A DNA stretch of 43,742 bases. Origin: Candidatus Poseidonia sp. (GTDB lineage Archaea; Thermoplasmatota; Poseidoniia; Poseidoniales; Poseidoniaceae). The notes under the pieces were generated by a model, which was not told where the DNA came from, made no database searches, and saw only the letters and a list, made by a program, of their open reading frames with translations. This document shows positions 16,649 through 23,029 of this stretch, one piece after another. The stretch covers positions 1-43,742 of the forward strand of contig JASLVM010000011.1 of NCBI GenBank assembly GCA_030741355.1, given 5' to 3'. Numbering within the stretch: position 1 is the first letter of the stretch; each line of letters starts with the position of its first letter. A program made the translations under genes and the position numbers.

Positions 16649-16933
16649 ATGGTGAAGCGACCCCGTCAAGTTATGCGCTACAGCCCGTCTGCTGGCAAGC
16701 ACACCCTCCACACGGTTGAGCGTGTCAAGAAAAAGCGAGCCTCTGAGCTTCGCTGGGGTCAGCGACGTTTCCGCCGCGTGATGGCTGGATACCGTGGTTT
16801 CCCCCGTCCAAAACCCGACGGTCGCGAGAAGCCAACCAAGCGCGTCAACATTCTCTACCGGTGCACAGAAACCGGCAAAGCCCACTACGCACCTTGCAAG
16901 CGTGCCAAGAAATTCGAACTTGTGGATCGATGA
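16649..16933 (+). CDS. rpl44e: 50S ribosomal protein L44e (eL42), zinc ligands mostly lost
   Basis: The 94-residue protein aligns collinearly with archaeal eL42: 'MVKRPRQVMRYSPSAGKHTLHTVERVKKKR' at the N-terminus and 'KPTKRVNILYRCTETGKAHYAP' near the C-terminus. eL42 sits near the E site and in other archaea has a C-x2-C...C-x2-C zinc ribbon. Here the first pair reads S12-P-S-A15 and the second C72-T-E-T75, so three of four ligands are gone, although the rest is well conserved. ATG 16649 is preferred over an upstream in-frame ATG at 16595, which lies before the TATA box. It is the first gene of the canonical archaeal cluster eL42-eS27-aIF2alpha-Nop10. Confidence 0.95.
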   Translation: MVKRPRQVMRYSPSAGKHTLHTVERVKKKRASELRWGQRRFRRVMAGYRGFPRPKPDGREKPTKRVNILYRCTETGKAHYAPCKRAKKFELVDR

Positions 16934-16943
16934 GGTGAATTCA

Positions 16944-17114
16944 ATGACCAACCATTTCCTGAAAGTTAGTTGCCGAGATTGCGGAAGCGAATCGATTATT
17001 TTCTCACGCGCCACGACATCCATCGCTTGCGGTGTTTGCAGCGCTACATTGACCAAGCCATCTGGTGGAAAAGCAGACCTCGTCGGCTGCACCGTTGTGG
17101 AAGCACTGAACTGA
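16944..17114 (+). CDS. rps27e: 30S ribosomal protein S27e (eS27)
   Basis: The 56-residue protein MTNHFLKVSC... has an intact zinc ribbon C10-x2-C13...C29-x2-C32 ('SCRDCGSESIIFSRATTSIACGVCSATL') and the eS27 hallmark 'KPSGGKADLVGCTV'. The small-subunit protein lies near the platform. Spacing is 10 nt after eL42, with 'GAGGTGAATTCA' as ribosome site. A longer open frame begins upstream at 16794, but the conserved protein and the operon context fix ATG 16944. Confidence 0.97.
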   Translation: MTNHFLKVSCRDCGSESIIFSRATTSIACGVCSATLTKPSGGKADLVGCTVVEALN

Positions 17115-17129
17115 GGAGGCTGAGCCTCC

Positions 17130-17918
17130 ATGTCCAACCAACCCGGTGCCACCCCCGAAGAAGGGGAATTGGTGGTCGCCACCATCACCACCGTGAAGCA
17201 AAACGGAGCCTATGTCCTCCTTGATGAGTTTGAAGGCATTGAAGGGTTCATCTTCATCGGTGAAATCGCTTCGGGTTGGGTCAAAAATATTCGAGGGTTC
17301 GTACGAGAAGGCCAGCGCGTGATCTGCAAGGTCATGCGAACACGCCGGGACGGGACGTCGCTGGAACTTTCACTCAAGTCGGTTTCAGAAGAGCGCCGTC
17401 GAGACCGGCTTCAAGAATGGAAGAACGAACAGCGAGCTCACCAACTTCTCAAAGTCCTCGGCGAAAAGGTCGGATGGAAGCAAGAGGAAATCGACGAACA
17501 AGCCGTTGAATTGGCCGATGCCTTCGGCGGACTCTACACCGCTTTCGAAGAAGCGGCCATGCAAGAAGGAGCGCTCCAAAACGCTGGATTCGAAGGTGAT
17601 TGGCTAGCACCTTTCATCGAACTCGCCGTGGAAAACATCATCCCGCCCTTCGTTGAGGTCCGTGGAAAGTTGACCTTGAGCATCAATGATACCAACGGGG
17701 TTGCGGTCATTCGCTCTGCCCTTGAAGCCGCTGAATCCCTTACCAACGAAGAAGAAGAGATTGACGTCAAATGCTTCTATGATGGTGCGCCATCCTACCG
17801 CCTCGAACTTCGAGCACCTGACTTCAAGGTCGCTGAAACGATGTGGGAACAAGCAACCCAAGCCGTGGTCAACCACATGACCGCCGCTGGCGGTGAAGCC
17901 AGCGCAGAACGAGAGTGA
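17130..17918 (+). CDS. eif2a: Translation initiation factor 2 alpha subunit (aIF2-alpha)
   Basis: The 262-residue product is the alpha subunit of the heterotrimeric factor that delivers Met-tRNAi. It has an S1-type OB domain at about 12-84 ('GELVVATITTVKQNGAYVLLDEF...GFIFIGEIASGWVKNIRGFVREGQ', 'LSLKSVSE'). A helical middle domain follows (about 90-170), and then an alpha/beta C-terminal domain with 'FVEVRGKLTLSINDTNGVAVIRSALEAAE', which contacts the gamma subunit. Length is normal. It starts 15 nt after eS27 with 'GAGGAGGCTGAGCCTCC' upstream, and nop10 follows 4 nt after its stop. This gene order is widely conserved in euryarchaea. Confidence 0.96.
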   Translation: MSNQPGATPEEGELVVATITTVKQNGAYVLLDEFEGIEGFIFIGEIASGWVKNIRGFVREGQRVICKVMRTRRDGTSLELSLKSVSEERRRDRLQEWKNEQRAHQLLKVLGEKVGWKQEEIDEQAVELADAFGGLYTAFEEAAMQEGALQNAGFEGDWLAPFIELAVENIIPPFVEVRGKLTLSINDTNGVAVIRSALEAAESLTNEEEEIDVKCFYDGAPSYRLELRAPDFKVAETMWEQATQAVVNHMTAAGGEASAERE

Positions 17919-17922
17919 GAAC

Positions 17923-18162
17923 ATGGCAAAGCAGCGCATGCAACAATGCCTCTCGTGTGGAGCGTTTTCACTCAAAACAACTTGCCCGCTGTGTGGTGAG
18001 CGTGCCCAAGCAGCAGCTCCGTTGAAATGGTCGCCAGAAGATCATCGAGCCACCCTGCGCCGTCAAATGAACGGCGTTGAAGAAGCAGAATGGCCCTCAA
18101 AACTCGCCACGTTGCCCAGCCTTGAGGACATGAAAGCCCAGGCACCTGCAGAAGAAGAGTGA
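17923..18162 (+). CDS. nop10: H/ACA ribonucleoprotein subunit Nop10
   Basis: The 79-residue protein has the Nop10 zinc site C9-x2-C12...C21-x2-C24 ('MQQCLSCGAFSLKTTCPLCGERA') and the conserved strand-helix 'PLKWSPEDHRATLRRQM'. It binds the Cbf5 pseudouridine synthase in H/ACA RNPs guiding rRNA pseudouridylation. It is slightly longer than most archaeal Nop10 (about 55-60 residues), with an extra acidic C-terminal tail (about 57-79). ATG 17923 follows 'GAGTGAGAAC' and the aIF2alpha stop by 4 nt; an in-frame start at 17893 would add residues with no homology. Confidence 0.93.
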   Translation: MAKQRMQQCLSCGAFSLKTTCPLCGERAQAAAPLKWSPEDHRATLRRQMNGVEEAEWPSKLATLPSLEDMKAQAPAEEE

Positions 18163-18218
18163 ACGCCCAACGAGAAACCGACGCCAAATGAGGCAGAATG
18201 GGTTCTTGGGCATCTCAA

Positions 18219-18228
18219 ACATTATACT
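18219..18228 (+). promoter_or_regulatory. TATA-like box (acattatact) of PAC2 gene
   Basis: It is centred about 30 nt upstream of ATG 18253, fitting a leaderless transcript. It supports 18253 over the in-frame GTG at 18238, and gives PAC2 a promoter separate from the translation operon. Confidence 0.55.
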
Positions 18229-18252
18229 GCGTGTTGCGTGGATGGGCATTCC

Positions 18253-19008
18253 ATGACCATGCGTATTGAATGGAGAGGAAGCGCAAACAAACTCCCCCAT
18301 GGTGCTACGGCGCTGGTGGCCTTCCCCGGCGTGGGCAACATCGGCAAGATGGCCGTGGATTCGATCTGCGAACTTCACGAGTCGGTTGAACTCGTTCGCC
18401 TTCACCCGGTCGGCCTTCCCCCGCACGCACATTTGGATGAAGACGGTTTACTCGCACCACCGCACTTGACAGTTCGCCAAATACAAACCCCCAGCGGAAT
18501 ACCGTTGATCACGCTCACGGGGAAAACCCAGCCAACTGAACCAAGTCAACAATCCGTTTTGGCTGGTGAATTGATGTCGTTTTTCCAAGACCAAGGCGTG
18601 GCAACCGTCCTGGTTCTCGCTGGGATGTTCGATAAGCCAGAAAACAAAGAGACCTTTGCCGTAGCAAGTTCAGCATCGTTCCGCATTGACATGGAAGCCT
18701 TGGGCGTTGATGTCCGTCGAGACAAACCAAAATCTGGCGCCGTTGGCATGCCTGCATTGCTCGCTTCAATGGGTCCGCTTTTCGAACTCAACTCGGCATG
18801 CGTTATCGCCACCAGCGTCGGTAGCAGTGCCGACATCATGGGTTCTCAAAGGGTGATTGAGCATCTCGAAGGATGGTTCGACTTTGGTTTGACCGTCCCC
18901 ACCAACGGCGGTGAATGGTTGCGTGAAAAACTCGAGGCCATCGCTCCCGCGGTCAAGGAAGACCTGGTGAAGGAAATGACCGGTTCTCACGACGCTTTCT
19001 ACATGTGA
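18253..19008 (+). CDS. PAC2 family protein (proteasome assembly chaperone-like)
   Basis: The 251-residue PAC2/DUF75-family protein has the diagnostic N-terminal motif 'ALVAFPGVGNIGKMAVDSI', the middle segment 'VLVLAGMFDKPENKETFAVASSASFRIDMEALGV' and 'SGAVGMPALLASMG'. Archaeal PAC2 proteins resemble eukaryotic 20S proteasome assembly chaperones and often follow nop10, as here. The biochemical role in archaea is not settled. Start candidates are ATG 18253 or 18259; the TATA box placement favours the first. The stop lies 6 nt before the convergent tRNA-Ser gene. Confidence 0.92.
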   Translation: MTMRIEWRGSANKLPHGATALVAFPGVGNIGKMAVDSICELHESVELVRLHPVGLPPHAHLDEDGLLAPPHLTVRQIQTPSGIPLITLTGKTQPTEPSQQSVLAGELMSFFQDQGVATVLVLAGMFDKPENKETFAVASSASFRIDMEALGVDVRRDKPKSGAVGMPALLASMGPLFELNSACVIATSVGSSADIMGSQRVIEHLEGWFDFGLTVPTNGGEWLREKLEAIAPAVKEDLVKEMTGSHDAFYM

Positions 19009-19014
19009 AGGGAG

Positions 19015-19097
19015 CGCCGAGAGAGGGATTTGAACCCCCGCGTCCAAGGGACAGTGGATTTCGAATCCACCGCAATACCGGGCTATGCGACCTCGGC
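19015..19097 (-). tRNA. tRNA-Ser (anticodon CGA)
   Basis: The minus strand folds as a class II tRNA. The acceptor stem is GCCGAGG/UCUCGGC with a discriminator G typical of tRNA-Ser. The anticodon arm is GUGGA-UUCGAAA-UCCAC with anticodon CGA, reading UCG codons. A long variable arm is present (UGUCCCUUGGACGC). The T arm is GGGGG-UUCAAAU-CCCUC. CCA is not encoded, and no intron is seen. A TATA-like box lies about 30 nt upstream. Confidence 0.95.
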
Positions 19098-19122
19098 TCC
19101 ATCCCCCGGCTCTTGCGCCACC

Positions 19123-19132
19123 GTCATAAGCA
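19123..19132. promoter_or_regulatory. Shared TATA-like element (gtcataagca) between tRNA-Ser and ubiquitin-like gene
   Basis: Read on the minus strand it gives tgcttatgac, centred about 30 nt upstream of the tRNA-Ser 5' end. Read on the plus strand it gives gtcataagca, centred about 26 nt upstream of ATG 19153. The 55-nt gap leaves no room for two fully separate promoters, so a bidirectional element is plausible. Confidence 0.4.
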
Positions 19133-19152
19133 TGATGTTTGGTCGGGATGTC

Positions 19153-19353
19153 ATGGAGGTCCGCTTTCACGGCAAGGATGTTGACATCACGGTCAACATG
19201 GAATCCGGTAGCACAGTTCGAAGGGCTTTGGAAGAAGCCAACATCATGCCTTCGATGGTCATCGTCAGCTACGAAGGAACCGTTTTGCCGCATTCAACAC
19301 CGCTTCAGCAAAACGTGGAACTACTGGTCACGACCATCTCTTCAGGCGGTTGA
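19153..19353 (+). CDS. Small ubiquitin-like/ThiS-MoaD-type protein ending in Gly-Gly
   Basis: The 66-residue beta-grasp-like protein starts 'MEVRFHGKDVDITVNMESGSTVRRALEEANI', contains 'VIVSYEGTVLPHSTPLQQNVELLVTTI' and ends in SSGG. A C-terminal di-glycine is the hallmark of sulfur carriers and archaeal small modifiers (ThiS, MoaD, Urm1, SAMP). The pattern is closest to ThiS/Urm1-like tRNA-thiolation or modifier proteins, but which one is unclear. No E1-like or sulfurtransferase gene is in the window; moaA lies 14 kb away. In-frame ATGs at 19132 and 19135 are alternatives, but the TATA distance and family length favour 19153. The last 12 nt overlap the convergent nuclease gene. Confidence 0.8.
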   Translation: MEVRFHGKDVDITVNMESGSTVRRALEEANIMPSMVIVSYEGTVLPHSTPLQQNVELLVTTISSGG

Positions 19354-21195
19354 CCGGTCCACCCGCTCAATGATTTGAAGCCGGGATTTTCGGGTGTAAT
19401 CACAACGAATTTCCGACGCCCAAGCATCCAAACCGACGTTGGCGAGAACAACAGCATCACCGACCTCGAGCATGGCGTACTGTGAATTCCAGTCGTCTGC
19501 CCAGCCCTCGACTTTGCAAGCACCTGTATGATCCATCAGCATCAGGCCTTTTCGGAACCAAGCCTTGCCGTTTTTCCCGACACCCGATTTTTCATAGGTG
19601 TAGACAACGGTCCCCCCCACGTTGTGTTTGGCTTGGTAGTCAAACAGGTCAAACGATTCGATGTCCGGGTCTTCGTCGGCTTCAAGGCGAGAGAACGGGT
19701 CCATTTTGAGTACGATTTCACCCTTCCAATTGATGGAGAAAATAGCGTCTCGCAGGAGCACCTTCGCCCCTTTCATCGCCGGTACGGTGACGGTTGGTTC
19801 ACCGTTTGCATTCGCTGTGGCCACCACTTGGATATGAGCGGTGTTGGCGCCTTGTTTCAGGGTCATCTTCAGAGGTATGTTCTCTCTTACATAGCCCACT
19901 GAGAACAATTCACCCCGAACCGTTGCCCGGGGATTGAGCGCCCCTATCTGTTGGAGAGGCGTTCGTTGATTGGAACCGGGCAGTTGCACGGACGAGGAAA
20001 GCCGCTGGTCATCCGTTCCTTCACCGCTTGGACAAACAGAACGCCAATCGCAACGGTCACAACGCGTTTCTTGAGGTGGATCTGAAGGAATGCCTCCCGG
20101 AGAGAAGCCTCGCATCGGGCGAGGCGTTGGGGGGCAGTCATCGAGCAGCGGTGTGCTTTCCTTGAGTTCCTCCCACAAGGCCTTCATCTCGTCTTCAATC
20201 TCTTGCATCTCGTCAACACTCGGCACGGCAATGGATTTGATGCTGGGGTGGCCAAGGTACCAGATTTGAAGGCCCCCCACCGTTTCTTTTCGTTCGTGAG
20301 TTACGTACCAGAGCATGGCGTACATCTTGAGTTGTTCAACGTAATCGCCCGAGCGGTCGTTTGCACCAAGGCTGGCTTTGATATCAACGATGACCGGCGT
20401 TCCCGACCATCGATACACCAAATCGTACTCCCCTTGGAACCAATGCTCGGGATGGATGGCGTTCATGGTAAACTTCGGCGCACTTGGGTCCACAAACCAT
20501 GGACGAGCGATTTCCCAAGCTTCAGCCCATGAAACCGGACCTTCACCTCGAAGCGGATGGCCATCGGAGAAGGGTTCGTGTGGGAAACCGTCAGGCGCTG
20601 GCCAGAGCGCTCGATCGCCTTTTCTCCAGGCCTCTTTTGAGGGCCCGCCGTCGGCATCAAAGCAGCGCTCAACCTCATCAAGGTGGAAACGTAGCCCGCT
20701 TTCCACCATCGCTTGGCATCGATCAACATCCACTTCATTCCATTCACCTGCTTTCCGCTCGTCTTTTTCCCATTCAAGGCGCATGCGTTCCAGAGCAGGA
20801 GGAAGATGGACCCGACAACGTTCGAGGACCCATGCTTCAAGTTCATCCTTGGATTTCGGCACTTCGTTGGGAAACAGAGGCATGAGGCCCATGGAAGGCC
20901 AAACGAAATCCGCCCTCGGCAACGGTGTTCCGTCCTCTCCGTACGGTGATGAGCCGATGGCGTATTGACCTGCGTTTGCAACGACAAAACCAGGAGATTC
21001 CCGAAGCACGTTGCAGATGGCCTCCTCAACTGCCCTACCGACAAAGAGAACCGGGATTTGGGGCATCTTGAACCGATAGACTTTCTGATAAAACCACAGA
21101 CGCGGACAAGCCAGATAGGTGTTGGCTTGGCTGGCCGACATTCGATTGTAAGGCCCGACAGTATCCACTTCGCTTTTGGCCAGATGCACGGGCAT
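19342..21195 (-). CDS. Cas4/RecB-like PD-(D/E)XK nuclease with Fe-S cysteines fused to OB-like domain (copy B)
   Basis: The 617-residue protein has an N-terminal nuclease domain. 'MSASQANTYLACPRLWFYQKVYRF' (C30) resembles the first helix of Cas4/AddB nucleases. The active site follows as 'GEYDLV' (D258), 'VIVDIKAS' (D271-x-K273) and 'EQLKMYA' (Q288). C379, C382 and C388 ('RCDRCDWRSVC') complete the 1+3 cysteine pattern that binds a 4Fe-4S cluster in Cas4, AddB and related enzymes. Beyond about residue 420 a second domain looks like an OB fold or tandem OB ('NPRATVRGELFSVG', 'VGGTVVYTYEKSG...GKAWFRKGLMLMDHTGACKVEGWADDW'). It is a paralogue of the next gene upstream. No helicase or CRISPR gene lies near. 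Probable single-strand DNA nuclease for repair or recombination (inference). Confidence 0.8.
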   Translation of the reverse strand: MPVHLAKSEVDTVGPYNRMSASQANTYLACPRLWFYQKVYRFKMPQIPVLFVGRAVEEAICNVLRESPGFVVANAGQYAIGSSPYGEDGTPLPRADFVWPSMGLMPLFPNEVPKSKDELEAWVLERCRVHLPPALERMRLEWEKDERKAGEWNEVDVDRCQAMVESGLRFHLDEVERCFDADGGPSKEAWRKGDRALWPAPDGFPHEPFSDGHPLRGEGPVSWAEAWEIARPWFVDPSAPKFTMNAIHPEHWFQGEYDLVYRWSGTPVIVDIKASLGANDRSGDYVEQLKMYAMLWYVTHERKETVGGLQIWYLGHPSIKSIAVPSVDEMQEIEDEMKALWEELKESTPLLDDCPPTPRPMRGFSPGGIPSDPPQETRCDRCDWRSVCPSGEGTDDQRLSSSVQLPGSNQRTPLQQIGALNPRATVRGELFSVGYVRENIPLKMTLKQGANTAHIQVVATANANGEPTVTVPAMKGAKVLLRDAIFSINWKGEIVLKMDPFSRLEADEDPDIESFDLFDYQAKHNVGGTVVYTYEKSGVGKNGKAWFRKGLMLMDHTGACKVEGWADDWNSQYAMLEVGDAVVLANVGLDAWASEIRCDYTRKSRLQIIERVDRSTA

Positions 21196-21247
21196 GTAAC
21201 AGCGAAATCATCCACACTTTTTCAAGCCTCAGTGCAGAGTGGGTGGC

Positions 21248-22990
21248 TCATCGTTGGCTGAAGGTTTCCAATCGTGTTTTTCGATTGTCAATGCGGAGTT
21301 GCAAAAGGCCAGAACGCCAGCCAAGTTCCACTCCGGTCATGGCGACACCATCACCGGGTCGCAGGGCGAGTAAACGTTGATTGATGCTGGAACCAAACGC
21401 TACCACCTCGGCCACATGGTGGCCATCCCAAAGCATCAATGCGAGCATGCTCCAAGGCTTCCCATCCACACGAGTACCGGAACGCCGTCGAATTCCGATG
21501 ACATGCCCCTTGACATTGGCCCTGGTTCGGAGCAAACCAAGTCGAGTGAGATCGGGGAGCGTCTCTTCGTTGACCTCTTCGTTGGGATGGAGGACCGTGT
21601 TCGCATCGACATAGAGACGAGGTTGGTCCCGCCACACACCCGGAAGTGCGTCCACCAACACCACCTCCTGTTCCATGCGGTCATGCAGTTGAGGAAAAGC
21701 GCCGGGTTCACTTTCCTCGACGATGATGTGTTGTTGGCCAACCACCAACACCGCCCCCAAAACGGGTTCAGCGAAATGGTTCGGCATTGGCCCCCAAGCG
21801 CCCGTGAGTCGGCCTCTGACCGCCACACGACCTTGGACATCGCCCAAGGGTGCATAGGGAGATTTCATGGAAACATCGGGCACGGAGGTGATCCAGTTGA
21901 GATGATCCGGCACAGACCATTCGCCTTCATCAGAGCGAGACACAGCGCACCAGCCACAACCTGCCGCATCACCATTGCAGGCCTCGCCGGGGGCTGCAGG
22001 GAAGGCTTTGACTCCTTTCTCAGCATCTTGCATGGCCCGATGATGTTGATGGAAAAGAGAGGAGAGGGGCGCCATATCGGCCTTGGCAGGTGGCTCATAA
22101 GCGACGCGATGACCCCCGTGGAGGTACCAGCCTTCCATGCCCTTCACGGTTTGACCGTCATGCGTTTCGTGCCATAACCAAGCGTAAAAACGCAATTGGT
22201 GTTCAAGGGAAGAGGAAAAGGCCGAGCCTGGCGACCCAGACTTGATGTCAACAATCCGAATCTCACCGTCCCAACGAAGCACCAAATCCAATTCTCCCGA
22301 TGCCCAACCGTCCGGATGATAGAGGCGTTGAGGTTGGTGAACCCGGGGGTCTTTGAACCAAGGTCGAGCGCATTCCCAAGCTTCATGCCACGTGATGGGG
22401 GCGTCAACAACGGACCATGACGGAGTTGATGAAGACGCCCAAGTCCGCTTTTCGACATCCCTTACCTTTTCAGGCAGAGGAAAAACGGGCACGCTCCCTT
22501 GAGCGGGTTCCGGGACATCGAAGGGTTGTTCACCCGTTCGCCGAAGGTTGAGATAAGGTCCACCGTCCTGTGCAAAACAAGCGCTCACTTCCTCGAAGAA
22601 CAGGCCCAAGCCGTCCAAGAGCCGATGTTCGAGCGAAGCGAGTTCCACCTCATCCCATGCATCTTCGCTGGACTTCCAAAGCACATCACCCCACATCGTT
22701 TGGCCCGTGGACAAGGCTTGCTCTGCCACCTTGGCGACGTTGCCGTGCGCCCACGCTTTCAATTGGTCAAGACTGCTCACTTCTGGAGGATGCAGCATCA
22801 ACAACTCGCACAGCGCGTCTTCGAGCACCACGCCCAAGATTTGCGAGGGGCGTGTCGGGCCCTGGAGGCCGATTTGATAGGAGTATTGCCACTGCTTTGG
22901 ACACCGTAAAAACGTCGTAAGCGAACTGGCAGAAATTCGACCTCTGGTCCGGCCAAGCGGGCCGCCGCGAGGAGGGAGTCCTACTGGCAC
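21248..22990 (-). CDS. Cas4/RecB-like PD-(D/E)XK nuclease with Fe-S cysteines fused to OB-like domain (copy A)
   Basis: The 580-residue paralogue of the downstream gene keeps the same order of motifs: 'ISASSLTTFLRCPKQWQYSYQ' (C30, the identical position), 'SGELDLV' (D235), 'IRIVDIKSG' (D248-x-K250), 'EHQLRFYAWLW' (Q265), then C338, C345 and C348 ('ACNGDAAGCGWCAV'). Linker and insert lengths differ. The C-terminal 200 residues again appear OB-like ('GRVAVRGRLTGAW', 'ANVKGHVIGIRRRSGTRVDGKPWSMLALMLWDG...VVAFGSSINQRL'). The resemblance of the C-terminal 'G..W....L.L.D' stretch to copy B suggests duplication of the whole gene. The pair is separated by 52 nt. A short proline/glycine-rich leader precedes the nuclease core. 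It is co-directional with ABCE1, 39 nt away. Confidence 0.8.
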   Translation of the reverse strand: MPVGLPPRGGPLGRTRGRISASSLTTFLRCPKQWQYSYQIGLQGPTRPSQILGVVLEDALCELLMLHPPEVSSLDQLKAWAHGNVAKVAEQALSTGQTMWGDVLWKSSEDAWDEVELASLEHRLLDGLGLFFEEVSACFAQDGGPYLNLRRTGEQPFDVPEPAQGSVPVFPLPEKVRDVEKRTWASSSTPSWSVVDAPITWHEAWECARPWFKDPRVHQPQRLYHPDGWASGELDLVLRWDGEIRIVDIKSGSPGSAFSSSLEHQLRFYAWLWHETHDGQTVKGMEGWYLHGGHRVAYEPPAKADMAPLSSLFHQHHRAMQDAEKGVKAFPAAPGEACNGDAAGCGWCAVSRSDEGEWSVPDHLNWITSVPDVSMKSPYAPLGDVQGRVAVRGRLTGAWGPMPNHFAEPVLGAVLVVGQQHIIVEESEPGAFPQLHDRMEQEVVLVDALPGVWRDQPRLYVDANTVLHPNEEVNEETLPDLTRLGLLRTRANVKGHVIGIRRRSGTRVDGKPWSMLALMLWDGHHVAEVVAFGSSINQRLLALRPGDGVAMTGVELGWRSGLLQLRIDNRKTRLETFSQR

Positions 22991-23029
22991 AAGATGACCT
23001 CCACAGGGAAAAGTCGACCAAGCAAAACA

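Noticed and set aside
19342-22990. CRISPR-associated Cas4 genes
   Set aside because: There is no repeat array and no cas1/cas2 or effector gene anywhere in the window; the OB fusion and duplication are not Cas4 features.
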